In this document: one piece after another, positions 51,234 to 61,086 of the stretch
Position numbering within the stretch: the first letter of the stretch is position 1
Layout of the letters: every line of letters starts with the position of its first letter
Source: Clostridiales bacterium
Lineage (GTDB): Bacteria > Bacillota > Clostridia > Saccharofermentanales > Saccharofermentanaceae
Length of the DNA: 64,000 nt
Reading direction: 5' to 3'
Assembly (NCBI GenBank): GCA_017510605.1
Contig: JAFWMQ010000007.1
Span: 123,981 to 187,980, forward strand
Translations under genes and position numbers: made by a program
Notes under the pieces: generated by a model
Told to the model about the DNA's origin: nothing
The model's database searches: none
The model's input: only the letters and a program-made list of their open reading frames with translations

Positions 51234-52826
51234 ATGAAGAAAAAGGCAATGGCAGCACTGATGGCAGGTGCGTTAGCTTTAACAGCGACAGCATGTTCAA
51301 GCACACAATCAGCATCCGCGACCCAGGCAGATCATAACGGAGCAGCCATAGTTGAAAACTATTCAGCAGCCTGTGAAACAACGGCAGGCGGCGCTTATTA
51401 TGATGCCGAATGCGCTGATGAATACGGTTACTATGAAGAAGACTTTAATACTGAAGAATACAACGCTATTAAAGAAAACGGATTCATAGATGTTCTGCAG
51501 ACTCCGCTTTCAACATTTGCGGCAGATGTCGATACAGGTTCTTATTGTAATCTCAGAAGAATGATCAGAGAGGGCTGGGATCTCGATAATGTATCTTCAT
51601 CGATCAGAACAGAAGAGATCATCAATTACTTTGATTACAAAGTTGATAACGAAGATGACATATTCAGCGTCCAGTACTCGATCGGCGACTGTCCATGGAA
51701 CAAGGACAACAAGCTTCTTGTATTGACGATGCAGGCTAACAGCGAGATCAATGTTCCCAACGAAGGCAACAATTTCGTATTCCTTATCGATTCTTCAGGA
51801 TCGATGTCAAGCCCCAACAAACTTGACCTTGTCAAGGAAAGCTTCAAGCTCCTCGCAGGAACGCTCGGTCCCAACGACAGAGTATCTATTGTTACTTATT
51901 CCGGAAGCTCCGATACACTTCTTGTAGGTTCAAACGATTACAAAGAAATCTGCAGGACTCTTGATAAGATCTCCGCAAGCGGCGGAACAAACGGATCCGG
52001 CGGAATCACGGCAGCATATGACTGTGCAAAGAAGAATTTCATCAAGAACGGTAATAACCGTGTAATCATCGCTTCAGACGGTGATATGAATCTCGGAATC
52101 ACAAGCCAGAGCGGTCTTGTAGACCTTATTACAGAGAAGAAAGAATCCGGCGTATTCCTTACGGTCTTAGGTTATGGTTCAGGCAATTACAGCGATGCCA
52201 ACATGGAATCAATTGCAGACGCAGGTAACGGCAACTATTTCTATATCGATTCGATCGAAGAGGCTGAAAGAGTTCTCTGCGAAAAGATGAAGCAGACAAC
52301 TGTTACAGTAGCCAAGGACGTTAAGTTCCAGGTAGAATTCAATCCTGCAGAGGTTGCGTCCTACAGACAGATCGGCTACGAGAACAGACAGATGTCCGCA
52401 CGTGATTTCAGTGATGATACAAAGGACGGCGGTGAGATCGGTGCAGGTGCTCAGGTAACAGTCTGCTACGAGCTCGTTCTCGCAGAACCCGGATCAAATG
52501 ATGACGGTCTTAAGTATCAGGATGCAGCTCTTTCTGACGAGGCAGAATCCGGTGAACTTTGCACAGTATCCGTAAGATACAAGGCTCCGACATCAGATAA
52601 GAGCGATCTGATCGAATATCCTCTTGTTGATAACGGAATCAGCAACCGCAAAGACTTCAACTTCATCTGCGGTGTCATTGAAGCATCAATGGTAATAAGA
52701 GACAGCGAGTACAAAGGTAATGCTACATTAGATTCAGCATACCAGCTTGCTAAATCCGGATGCGACAACAATAAATACAGAGAAGATTTCTGTGATCTCC
52801 TTGTAGAACTCGGTGCAGATAAGTAA
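51234..52826 (+). CDS. von Willebrand factor A domain lipoprotein (YfbK-like)
   Basis: Surface lipoprotein of 530 residues. The lipobox is ALTATAC (C21). An N-terminal segment (about 75-165, DVLQTPLSTFAADVDTGSYCNLRRMI) is the von_Willebrand-associated domain of YfbK proteins. The vWA domain (about 180-350) has a full MIDAS, DSSGSMS (D186), the threonine in SGGTNGSGG and ASDGDMNLG. A C-terminal DUF3520-like region ends the protein. AAAGGAGGTGTTAATTT precedes the start. Single gene with its own terminator. Likely a metal-dependent adhesion protein; the partner is unknown. Confidence 0.92.
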   Translation: MKKKAMAALMAGALALTATACSSTQSASATQADHNGAAIVENYSAACETTAGGAYYDAECADEYGYYEEDFNTEEYNAIKENGFIDVLQTPLSTFAADVDTGSYCNLRRMIREGWDLDNVSSSIRTEEIINYFDYKVDNEDDIFSVQYSIGDCPWNKDNKLLVLTMQANSEINVPNEGNNFVFLIDSSGSMSSPNKLDLVKESFKLLAGTLGPNDRVSIVTYSGSSDTLLVGSNDYKEICRTLDKISASGGTNGSGGITAAYDCAKKNFIKNGNNRVIIASDGDMNLGITSQSGLVDLITEKKESGVFLTVLGYGSGNYSDANMESIADAGNGNYFYIDSIEEAERVLCEKMKQTTVTVAKDVKFQVEFNPAEVASYRQIGYENRQMSARDFSDDTKDGGEIGAGAQVTVCYELVLAEPGSNDDGLKYQDAALSDEAESGELCTVSVRYKAPTSDKSDLIEYPLVDNGISNRKDFNFICGVIEASMVIRDSEYKGNATLDSAYQLAKSGCDNNKYREDFCDLLVELGADK

Positions 52827-52855
52827 GCTATAAAATTTTATAAGGAACAGCAAGG

Positions 52856-52898
52856 GCTGTCTCAAAAGCGGTTTTCACCGCTGATGAGACAGCTTTTT
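52856..52898 (+). terminator. Terminator after the vWA lipoprotein gene
   Basis: GCTGTCTCA (52856-52864) pairs with TGAGACAGC (52885-52893), with an inner AGCGGTTTTCACCGCT stem, followed by TTTTT. It lies 30 bases after the stop. Confidence 0.88.
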
Positions 52899-52953
52899 GC
52901 ATCACATTTTTGATAATCGGAAAATGGCAAAGAACATTACCGGGACAAAACAA

Positions 52954-53466
52954 TTACTTCTGTGGTCCCGGTCCTTTGAAACCTACGATCCTGGCTACCA
53001 AAGGTGCTAACACAACCGAAAGGACATAACTGAGAATGAGCGTGGGAATAAGAAGTTTTATCCAGTTGCCAAGCCACATGACCGGGAACGGAGGCAGATG
53101 GATCAATGTCTCTTCCGGAAGTTTCATACGCGCAGTCAGAACGCCGACAAAACTTAAGATAAAACTGATGATCAAGGTGTTTCCGAAAGCATTAGGTATA
53201 GCATTTAAAAGAATAAACTTCATGCCAGGCGGAACGGCATTTGCTTTATGGGCAAGTTTCTCGCCCAGTTTTCCAAGAGGTATAATACAGGCGATTATCA
53301 CTCCCAAGATCAAAGACAGAGTAATATTCGAAGCATAGATATAACCGGCCGAGTGCGCTTCCAAAGAATTCGGGTTGGTGTAAATAACAAGTATTGACGA
53401 GACTATTCCCATTACAACAGAGATTATCATCGACATTATGAATCCGACAAGACGACCTTTATTCAC
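52954..53466 (-). CDS. Small four-span membrane protein
   Basis: Unrecognised protein of about 170 residues with four predicted membrane spans. The N-terminus KGRLVGFIMSMIISVVMG followed by a second MxxFxxxxxL-type hairpin resembles small bacterial DUF2798-like proteins, but the similarity is weak. I place the start at GTG 53466, which has GAGG eight bases upstream; the longer reading frame to 53523 begins with a segment that lacks a ribosome binding site. The gene is monocistronic and convergent with the vWA gene. Confidence 0.6.
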   Translation of the reverse strand: MNKGRLVGFIMSMIISVVMGIVSSILVIYTNPNSLEAHSAGYIYASNITLSLILGVIIACIIPLGKLGEKLAHKANAVPPGMKFILLNAIPNAFGNTLIISFILSFVGVLTARMKLPEETLIHLPPFPVMWLGNWIKLLIPTLILSYVLSVVLAPLVARIVGFKGPGPQK

Positions 53467-53573
53467 TGCTTTTTCCTCAAAAATGCAAAATAACAAAAAG
53501 TGCCGATAAGTTATGTATATCAAATAAACATTGGTATTTTAACATATATTACGGACTGATACGCTGTCCCGGA

Positions 53574-55250
53574 TCACTTAAGGAATTCAATATTCTTCTT
53601 TGCGTACGGCATTCCGAAAACAATACAGATCACACCGCCTGTTACCAATAAAACGGTCACTGCCGATATCGTGATAAAAGGACTTCCTGACAACTTATAA
53701 AGACCATAAGAGATACCCCCGGCAAGTAACGCCGCAAGCATCTCTGCAGCCAGGTTAAAGAAGCAGTTCAGATTTCCGCGAAGCGCGCTTAATTCATCTG
53801 ACCATATCGTGTAAGGAGAGATCGAATCCATAATGACTCCCACCATCGTTGCGATCAGAATGCACGCAAAAGAAACCAGATAATATAGCGGGAGTATGAT
53901 CAGGTTGCCTGTGTATACCGTCACAACAGTTATGGCGGTCACTTCAGGGATAAACGTAAACATTATTGCAATAAAAACTTTTGCTTTGATCTGTTTGCCA
54001 AGATCAGCCGGAAGATACTTCAGCATATCTATGTGCACCCCCTCACGCGTGAAAGAGGTGGAAGCTATTGAATTCAAACCTGATGCAATAAATGCAGTGG
54101 CAATAACTATCGAGAACATAATGATATGCGCCGACGGATCACCGGTCCGAAGCTTATACGAGAATGCCTTAAACAACTCGATCCTTGGTGCTTCGATGAT
54201 AAATACAACTGCTGCAACAGGCCATAAAAGATTTGCGTAAACACAATTCATTCTGTATGTCATCGTTCTCACAAGAACTTTGAACTCTTTTATCACAAGA
54301 GCAGGAAAAACCTCACGGCTTTTATATACTGAAGCTGATTTAGCAGAAGTTTTTTTATTGCCTGTAACAAAAGCTGCGAAAAGTCCTTTCCGATATGTAA
54401 AATGAGCAGTCATCACCGATAAAAGATACAGTGCTGCAACAATGAGCAAAGACCCTATGAGAGGGATAACAGAATGGTTTCTTATCGACAATGTTGTCAG
54501 GTAATTTGTCGGGAACAAAACATTGCATATCATAGTAAATGTGTTTTTGCTCAACACAAGCGAATCCAGATAATTCGACATGCTTATTCCGCCGTAACCT
54601 CTGAATGACAGAAGAAACATCGATGTGAAAGCAATAAAAAGGATCAGTGATGAATGGAAATAAATATCCGTTCTGTTGACCTTTCTTAAGGCCAGCATCA
54701 GCAATAATCCGATTATCGAACAATAGATCAGAGGCACAAGGAGCGATCCGAAAAAGCCGGCAACAGCAGATATCAAAGCTATGGGATTAAGCGCGCTTGC
54801 AATCCCGTCATTTTTCGCAACTGAGATGAAATAACCGATATAGATCGCAAATAAGACATTGGATGTCATTACGTTCTCGGCTTTGAAAGTGTGCCAGAAT
54901 CTTGCGGCATAAAGCGAAGCCGGCGAAACAGGAAGCGATGACAGGAACTGAAGGTCTGACGAAAAGAACAAAACGCTGAACATCAAAGGCATTCCGAAGA
55001 TCATGGCGAAAGCAGAAATGAGATCGAGTTCAGACAGGAGACCATAAGAATTGCCATCAAACATATAGAGCAGATTCGTGAGGACATATGTAATGTAACC
55101 CACCACAACAGATACCGGAACCATAATTCCAAGGAAAGCGATCATACCAAACCGGGTATATATCTTCTGCTTTTTCCCGCCATTCGGCTTTGGCATCTCA
55201 AGATTGGAACTGAAAGCTTTATATAAGCTCCTTGTCTTGTTCATGCTCAT
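53574..55250 (-). CDS. ABC-2-type exporter permease
   Basis: Membrane subunit of 558 residues with about twelve spans. The N-terminal KPNGGKKQKIYTRFGMIAFLG and the central SSDLQFLSSLPVSPASLYAARFWH are typical of large ABC-2 permeases of the 12-span class seen with a single ATPase gene. It begins inside the last codon region of the ATPase gene (4-base overlap), so the two are coupled. The exported substrate is unknown. Confidence 0.85.
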   Translation of the reverse strand: MSMNKTRSLYKAFSSNLEMPKPNGGKKQKIYTRFGMIAFLGIMVPVSVVVGYITYVLTNLLYMFDGNSYGLLSELDLISAFAMIFGMPLMFSVLFFSSDLQFLSSLPVSPASLYAARFWHTFKAENVMTSNVLFAIYIGYFISVAKNDGIASALNPIALISAVAGFFGSLLVPLIYCSIIGLLLMLALRKVNRTDIYFHSSLILFIAFTSMFLLSFRGYGGISMSNYLDSLVLSKNTFTMICNVLFPTNYLTTLSIRNHSVIPLIGSLLIVAALYLLSVMTAHFTYRKGLFAAFVTGNKKTSAKSASVYKSREVFPALVIKEFKVLVRTMTYRMNCVYANLLWPVAAVVFIIEAPRIELFKAFSYKLRTGDPSAHIIMFSIVIATAFIASGLNSIASTSFTREGVHIDMLKYLPADLGKQIKAKVFIAIMFTFIPEVTAITVVTVYTGNLIILPLYYLVSFACILIATMVGVIMDSISPYTIWSDELSALRGNLNCFFNLAAEMLAALLAGGISYGLYKLSGSPFITISAVTVLLVTGGVICIVFGMPYAKKNIEFLK

Positions 55251-55975
55251 TTCTCCGGATTGCCCGTCAGCTTAACAAAGATCTCTTCAAGTGACATGCC
55301 CGGATTATCAAGCTTAAGATAATCCAGCGTTCCTTCTCTGATGATCATTCCGTTATTGATTATCAGGATCCTGTCACATAGTTGCTCGGCAACTTCAAGA
55401 ACATGAGTTGAGAAAAGAACCGCATTTCCGGCTTTTGCGTGTTCTCTCATCATCTGTTTTAGTTCAAATGCCGCAGACGGATCCAATCCTGTCATAGGCT
55501 CATCCAGTATCCATGCAGGCGGGTTATGTATAAGCGCGGATATGACCATGAGTTTCTGTCTCATTCCGTGAGAATATTCACGCATCTGCGTGTTAAGGAC
55601 ATCTTTCATCCCGAATCTTTCAGACAGGGAAACGATCTTCTCTTTCCTGACATCTTCCGGAACCTCATACATATCAGCGATGAAATTCAGATACTCAATA
55701 CCTGTAAGCTGGATCAGTATATCAGGATTATCGGCAATATAAGCAAATGACATTTTTGCATTGACAGGATCTTTATTAATGTCAAAACCGTTTATTACAG
55801 CTGTGCCTGATGTGGGCTTAAGGATGCCTGTAAGCATCTTTATTACAGTGGTCTTCCCCGCTCCGTTGGGCCCTGCAAATCCGACGATCTCACCAGCCTT
55901 GATATCAAATGAAATATCATCAGTAGCTTTGTGACCGTTTCCATAGATCATCGTTAAGGATTCAGCTTTGATCAT
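55247..55975 (-). CDS. ABC transporter ATPase (ABC-2 exporter)
   Basis: ATP-binding protein of 242 residues. Walker A GPNGAGKTTVIKML, signature YSHGMRQKLMVISALI, Walker B AWILDEPMTGLDP and the H-loop FSTHVLEVAEQ are all intact. The signature is the SHGMRQ form typical of EcsA/CcmA-like exporters. It overlaps the permease gene downstream by four bases. GGAGGTTCACCTGCG precedes the start. Confidence 0.95.
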   Translation of the reverse strand: MIKAESLTMIYGNGHKATDDISFDIKAGEIVGFAGPNGAGKTTVIKMLTGILKPTSGTAVINGFDINKDPVNAKMSFAYIADNPDILIQLTGIEYLNFIADMYEVPEDVRKEKIVSLSERFGMKDVLNTQMREYSHGMRQKLMVISALIHNPPAWILDEPMTGLDPSAAFELKQMMREHAKAGNAVLFSTHVLEVAEQLCDRILIINNGMIIREGTLDYLKLDNPGMSLEEIFVKLTGNPEK

Positions 55976-56027
55976 CGCAGGTGAACCTCCATACGTTTAT
56001 CATACAATTATTCTATTGCATCGTATA

Positions 56028-57161
56028 TCATTTCTTAGATATGTCAGGTTCATATTCCGTAATTGTAACTGCTTCATTACTCGTAAACTCAGGATGTTCC
56101 TTGGTTTTCTTTTGGTAAGTATCGAAAAACTCCAGACAAAGTTTACAGACATTCTCATGCATGACATCCGGATCGAGCTTTCCCGAGATAACAGACGGTT
56201 TCATCATATGCTTCATATCAGAGAAAAACGCATGCTGCATCTTATCGAACACCGCTTTGTAAACAGGTTTTTTGTGATCTATGTAAGTCCTGGTCTGCAC
56301 ATTTACATTTGCTTTACAGCTTAACTGAAGGAACGGTTTATCAAGAATCTTACCCTTGTTATTTCCGAATAAAGCTCCGTCGATATTTACACCGCAGACA
56401 AACTCAGGATAATCAAGGCAAAGTTCAAATGCCGTCGCTCCTCCCAGTGAGTGGCCTGCTGCCGCTATACCCATGTCAAAATCGATAAGATCCGTCAGGT
56501 TTTCTTTTGCATTATTTACAACAGCCAATGTATCCTTTTTCCATTCTGAAACTCTGCCCCTGAGCATACCGCAGTATTTTTTCTGCAATTCATCAAACCG
56601 TTCCGCAAGTTCCCTGTCAGTGCCTTTTGCCTTTGTCAGTTTCATCACGTTGACTGCACCGCTGATAAACGGATCATATTGCTTTTTGCTCAGTTCTTTC
56701 AGGAAAAATATACTTGTTCCGTCATCCAGTTCCGTGCAGCTCGCATCGTAAGGATGGCCGACTGATATCACAACATATCCGTGTGAAGCAAGATCGATGC
56801 AAAGGAAAGAATTCGCTTCCCTGTATGAACAGAGTCCGTGACTGAAAATGATAAGAGGGAATTTGACTCCGGGAATCCTCTCTGCATTCTGATAACACTC
56901 CGAGATGTTTTCTCCGGATGCTTCAAACTTGTCGTAATCTATAGGAGCATGCATGGATTTCTTAAGTCCTTCTGCTATGTTCCTGCTCATGTAACGGACT
57001 TTGCCCATACCCTCAACTTTTTCCTTGAGAACAGGGTAATAAACTCTGGCCGAGAGGCTTCTTTTCGTTCCCGGTACCAATATTTCGTCTCTGTCGTTAT
57101 ATACCGTATATGTGAATGTGCCTACCGCGTAACCGCCTGTCGGTAAAGGTTTGTTATTCAT
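56028..57161 (-). CDS. Alpha/beta hydrolase (PAF-acetylhydrolase-like)
   Basis: Predicted cytoplasmic esterase or lipase of 377 residues. The nucleophile motif is AAGHSLGGATAFEL and the oxyanion region IFSHGLCSYREANSFLCIDLASHGYVVISVGHPYDASC; a late histidine lies in MQHAFFSDM. The fold resembles platelet-activating-factor acetylhydrolase-like and dienelactone hydrolase families. The start overlaps the stop of the TetR gene by eight bases, so the regulator and enzyme form one operon. Confidence 0.85.
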   Translation of the reverse strand: MNNKPLPTGGYAVGTFTYTVYNDRDEILVPGTKRSLSARVYYPVLKEKVEGMGKVRYMSRNIAEGLKKSMHAPIDYDKFEASGENISECYQNAERIPGVKFPLIIFSHGLCSYREANSFLCIDLASHGYVVISVGHPYDASCTELDDGTSIFFLKELSKKQYDPFISGAVNVMKLTKAKGTDRELAERFDELQKKYCGMLRGRVSEWKKDTLAVVNNAKENLTDLIDFDMGIAAAGHSLGGATAFELCLDYPEFVCGVNIDGALFGNNKGKILDKPFLQLSCKANVNVQTRTYIDHKKPVYKAVFDKMQHAFFSDMKHMMKPSVISGKLDPDVMHENVCKLCLEFFDTYQKKTKEHPEFTSNEAVTITEYEPDISKK

Positions 57162-57819
57162 TTGTTTTTCCCCCTATGAGTAAGATGATCGTTTTGGCCA
57201 GAGTCCTGAACAGCTCTTTTGGTTCGATCTTCTTATCCGGGCCGCCTGTTCCGTAACAGGCTCCGAGTATGCAGTATTTCTCGATTCCGGAGTATGCTGA
57301 AGATATAAAGCTGCATATCTCCCCTGCATTTCCTTCCGGTTTGTAGCCGCTCTTCGAAGCCCCTTCGATCAATTTGATCATTAAAACGTTCAGATATTCC
57401 ATATTTCCGGGACCCCTTATCCCGGCCATTATCTTTCCTGCCCTATCAGGTTCATTTATTGCAAGAACTCCCATGTCGAAGTTGATCTTCTGAATATCCA
57501 TCAGATGTGTCTCCATTGTTTGGGCAAGACAGTCACAGACCTGGTAAGTGAGTTCTTCAATGGATAACCCTTCCTGCGAAGTGATGCTGTTCATAGTATC
57601 GATAATGCTGTAATCCACCCGCATCTTCGTAACCATATCCGCCAGTATCTCATCCAATCCGTTGTAATAACGGTAGATTGCGCCCTGCGACATGCCCGTC
57701 TCGGAAATAACATCCGAGATCGTTACCATCTCAACGGGTTTTCTGAGACACACCTGATACGCGGCATCAACGATCATCTTCCGTTTGTTTTCCATATATT
57801 CTTCTGTGACTTTGGGCAT
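57154..57819 (-). CDS. TetR-family transcriptional regulator
   Basis: Repressor of 221 residues. The helix-turn-helix is VTISDVISETGMSQGAIYRYYNGLDEILADMV (about 34-66), with a helical ligand-binding C-terminus. A 14-base inverted repeat 24 bases upstream of its start is a candidate operator, consistent with autoregulation together with the hydrolase gene it overlaps. The divergent gene at 58047 could share the control. The inducer is not known. Confidence 0.92.
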   Translation of the reverse strand: MPKVTEEYMENKRKMIVDAAYQVCLRKPVEMVTISDVISETGMSQGAIYRYYNGLDEILADMVTKMRVDYSIIDTMNSITSQEGLSIEELTYQVCDCLAQTMETHLMDIQKINFDMGVLAINEPDRAGKIMAGIRGPGNMEYLNVLMIKLIEGASKSGYKPEGNAGEICSFISSAYSGIEKYCILGACYGTGGPDKKIEPKELFRTLAKTIILLIGGKTNE

Positions 57820-57842
57820 AAAATATCACCTCAGCAAAATAG

Positions 57843-57875
57843 TGAAACCATTTTCATTTAATGAAAGTGGTTTCA
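57843..57875. promoter_or_regulatory. Inverted-repeat operator, TetR gene
   Basis: TGAAACCATTTTCA (57843-57856) and TGAAAGTGGTTTCA (57862-57875) are inverted copies with one mismatch and a 5-base spacer, in the promoter region of the TetR-hydrolase operon. The 227-base gap 57820-58046 contains nothing else I can assign. Confidence 0.75.
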
Positions 57876-58046
57876 TTTTAATTGAGGGATGACTTAATGT
57901 CAACAGTTTCCCGGAAAAACAGATTGATTTTTGTTATACATTTTTATTATTTTATATTAATATATTGTGGTTGTTCATATGAGTAAGATATAAGATCCCG
58001 CTTTACGGGTTTGCATTTCTCGGAAAGCTTAATTAACAGGTAGTAA

Positions 58047-59900
58047 GTGGAAGAATACAAAACACATAAAAAGAAATTCCTGAATGCTGAAAGCATATCC
58101 ATCTTTGTGATCCTAGGGATCATTATTTTACTGTTTGCATATTTCTTCAAAGACATTATGCTTCCGTTATTCCGGATGCAGATAGACAATGATCTTGACG
58201 GAGCGAGCGAGCTTCTCAGGAACAAGGGTGCCATGGGAGGTGTCGCTGTCATTCTGATCGAAGCGCTTCAGATGGTCATCATCTTCGTTTCCGCGGAATT
58301 CATCCAGATCGCCAGCGGACTGAGTTACCCGATCTACTTATCCTTGCCTTTGTGTGATATCGGAATCTGTCTCGGAGCCACCATAATCTTTTTACTGGTT
58401 CGTGTATTCAAGTTCAACAGTTCCACATATGAGAAGAACCGCGGCATGATCGATAAGATTGCCTCCAACGCCAAGGACCGCAACATAGTAATCCTTCTCT
58501 ACCTGCTATTCTTCATGCCGTTCATTCCTTTCGGGGCAATATGTTATTACGGAGCAAGCACAAAGATCTCATATGGTAAATATATGCTTACAGTATCCAC
58601 CAGTGCTATCCCATCCGTAGTCGTATCAGTGCTGATAGGACAGGCAGGAAAACTGTTTTTCACCAACAGCATTCCGCTTTGGTTATTGGTATTAATAGTA
58701 ATCGTACTGTCCGTACTGCTTTTCGCACTGATCTACTGGTTTATGCATAAATTCGTCCTGAAAGGCACAGACAAGACTCCGGATTCTCTTTTCTTCGACA
58801 TATTCTTCATGGTCGTTAAGCTGTTTCAATTCGGTAAGAAGAGACCTCTTGTCGGAGATGATCTGATCATAACTGCTGACGTTCCTTATCTGATACTAGC
58901 CAATCACGAGAGTAGAATTGATTATTTCTATCTGTATTATCTTTCTAACCTGAAGAGCCCGTGTTATATCTTCAGCAAACACCACAGCATCGATCCGATA
59001 TTCCGGATATTTATGAAGCACTGCGGCTTCATCTATAAGAAACTGTTATCCGATGATCCTGATGCAAATGCCGGGATAGAGCGCATGATCAAAATGGGCT
59101 TCCCGGTGGTGATGTTTCCTGAAGAACGGACTTCACCGGACGGACGTACAAATCCCATATATGAGAATATCGGAGCTTACTGCAAAAAGCTCGATGTTGA
59201 TATCGTACTGGTCAAGATCACCGGAAGCTACTATGCTCATCCGATGTGGCGCAGGAGAGCATATTCATCCGATGTCAAAGTAACAGTTGACAGCGTGATC
59301 AAGCGCAAAGAGATAGCAGCCATGACTGATATAGAACTCGACCAGGTAATCAAAGAGACTCTCTACAATGATGTTTCACTTTTCGATAATGCTGCATATC
59401 GTCAAAGAGGCAAAGCTAAAGGTCTTGAAAGGATTCTCTACCGCTGTGCAGACTGCGGAGAGCTCTATAAGACAGCCGGCAGAGGGAACGAATTAAGGTG
59501 CCTCTCCTGCGGTTCAGTACATGTTTTAGATAATAAATATCATTTCACTGACAATATCGGATCAATACCCGGATACTATGAAGCCATCCGGAAACTCGAA
59601 GAAAAAGAGCTTGATTCTCTCATTCTTAATGCAAAAGTCAGGACAAGAATATTTGACGGGAACGGAATAATGTCAAAAACCGGAAACGGAGAATGTACTC
59701 TTGATAAAAACGGATTCAGATTCAGATCAGAATCTGAAGAATTCTCCATACCGGCAAAAGAGCTCCGTCCTTTGGCATTCACCTGCGGAAAAAGATTTGA
59801 GTTATATCACGATGGAAAACTTCATTTCTTCTATCCAAAGGAAGATCCTGTCCAGGTTGCACGCTGGGCACTTATCGTTGATATTATTTCCGGTAAATAA
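58047..59900 (+). CDS. VTT (DedA-like) - PlsC acyltransferase - zinc ribbon fusion
   Basis: Predicted membrane lipid enzyme of 617 residues. Residues about 15-235 are a SNARE-associated/VTT domain with five or six spans (SAEFIQIASGLSYPIYLSL, FFMPFIPFGAICYYGAS). Residues about 265-440 are a lysophosphatidate acyltransferase-like domain with the HX4D motif NHESRID (287-292), the substrate motif FPEERTSPDGR and the region PVVMFPEE. A zinc ribbon follows (C467, C470, C485, C488), then a beta-rich C-terminus. The start is GTG at 58047 with AACAGG upstream. It could couple lipid transfer or scrambling to acylation; this is inferred. Confidence 0.88.
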   Translation: MEEYKTHKKKFLNAESISIFVILGIIILLFAYFFKDIMLPLFRMQIDNDLDGASELLRNKGAMGGVAVILIEALQMVIIFVSAEFIQIASGLSYPIYLSLPLCDIGICLGATIIFLLVRVFKFNSSTYEKNRGMIDKIASNAKDRNIVILLYLLFFMPFIPFGAICYYGASTKISYGKYMLTVSTSAIPSVVVSVLIGQAGKLFFTNSIPLWLLVLIVIVLSVLLFALIYWFMHKFVLKGTDKTPDSLFFDIFFMVVKLFQFGKKRPLVGDDLIITADVPYLILANHESRIDYFYLYYLSNLKSPCYIFSKHHSIDPIFRIFMKHCGFIYKKLLSDDPDANAGIERMIKMGFPVVMFPEERTSPDGRTNPIYENIGAYCKKLDVDIVLVKITGSYYAHPMWRRRAYSSDVKVTVDSVIKRKEIAAMTDIELDQVIKETLYNDVSLFDNAAYRQRGKAKGLERILYRCADCGELYKTAGRGNELRCLSCGSVHVLDNKYHFTDNIGSIPGYYEAIRKLEEKELDSLILNAKVRTRIFDGNGIMSKTGNGECTLDKNGFRFRSESEEFSIPAKELRPLAFTCGKRFELYHDGKLHFFYPKEDPVQVARWALIVDIISGK

Positions 59901-59933
59901 GAAGCTAGTCCAGGAAAAAATATATTCTCTCTA

Positions 59934-60875
59934 TCACGGCTCTTTGAAAGCATACAATGTGCTTTCATCCGTAAATCTGTCACCGTCATAAGGTGTCGTC
60001 TTTTCCGGATCCAAATAGATATTATCGTAACCGTCTTTTAAGATCAGATAGATCTTGAACCTGGAATCTACTGTAATCTCATAACTCTCTTCCGAATCAG
60101 TGCCATAGTCATAGACAACTTTGAATGTCTTCGGGTCATTTTTGCTTCCGTTCTTAAAGTCATCAAACATTGCAGTAGCCGTCGAGAGTATCTCAGGCTT
60201 CTGCCCGTTATGGGAATAATCAGAAGAAAGCAGTAAGAGATCTCTGTCATTAAGCACGATGTATTGTTTGGTGGAAATGATCTCCAATGTCTCTTTATCA
60301 ATAACATAAATAATTTTAGAATCGGATGAATAGCACTCTTCCGGTAACGCAAACGGGAACTGTCTTAATATCTCCACGCAATATTCCGAACTCAGCTTTG
60401 TCGTAACCGTATATGTTCCGTCTTTGTTATCTTCGATTCCCGTTATGGTCTCCAATGCCGTATATTTCGGATCTACTATTAACGAATCATAGTCATCGAT
60501 CGTAACCAGATAATCCTTCTTATCCTCATCACTCATCGCATACCAGCGGTACACAAGAAGCAATCCGCTGTCTTCATCAAATATCATCCAGTTGTCGGTA
60601 TTATTTGTAACACTGGTATATTCATCGTATGACTCGGCAATAAGATCTTTTGAATAATACATTTTACCTGTTATATAATCTCCACCCACTATTTCCTGTA
60701 TATTGTCGTATTTATTAAACAAGACATCTGATTGATTAGCCTTGACGATGTCTTCCATGGTAATGCTCTGCATGGCTTTTTTATCTTTGGCTGACTGAGT
60801 GCATGCCGTCATCCCGATGCACATTGAAATGATAAGCGCCAGACATGCTGCTTTCTTATTATTTGATATAGCCAT
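59934..60875 (-). CDS. Lipoprotein of unknown function
   Basis: Hypothetical 313-residue lipoprotein. The lipobox is GMTAC (C25). The remainder is predicted mainly beta-strand and acidic, with a repeated pattern of YDSLIVDPKYTALETITG and TATMFDDFKNG segments; no domain is recognised. Its fold could resemble the outer-membrane-lipoprotein LolA-type or DUF-type sheets common in Clostridia, but there is no motif evidence. It is convergent with the VTT-PlsC gene 34 bases away. The 211 bases upstream, towards the PP2C gene, are AT-rich promoter sequence for both. Confidence 0.72.
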   Translation of the reverse strand: MAISNNKKAACLALIISMCIGMTACTQSAKDKKAMQSITMEDIVKANQSDVLFNKYDNIQEIVGGDYITGKMYYSKDLIAESYDEYTSVTNNTDNWMIFDEDSGLLLVYRWYAMSDEDKKDYLVTIDDYDSLIVDPKYTALETITGIEDNKDGTYTVTTKLSSEYCVEILRQFPFALPEECYSSDSKIIYVIDKETLEIISTKQYIVLNDRDLLLLSSDYSHNGQKPEILSTATAMFDDFKNGSKNDPKTFKVVYDYGTDSEESYEITVDSRFKIYLILKDGYDNIYLDPEKTTPYDGDRFTDESTLYAFKEP

Positions 60876-61086
60876 AAAGAAAATCTCCTTCGTGTCTTTT
60901 TCGAAATATCAATAATACAATTATTCCATAAGAACCGGAGTAAAACTACCGCTAACCGATTAACACTCTGTTGCGGGCCCATAGAAATTTACATAAATGT
61001 AAAGGAGTATTAATGTTCAGTTGTTATAGATGAATTAAACTATATATGAGTTAAGCTCTTAACATTAAGATTATGGGTGATCTGTT

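Noticed and set aside
57820..58046. A small gene or RNA in the TetR/VTT-PlsC intergenic region
   Set aside because: Only the operator palindrome and AT-rich promoter-like sequence are visible.
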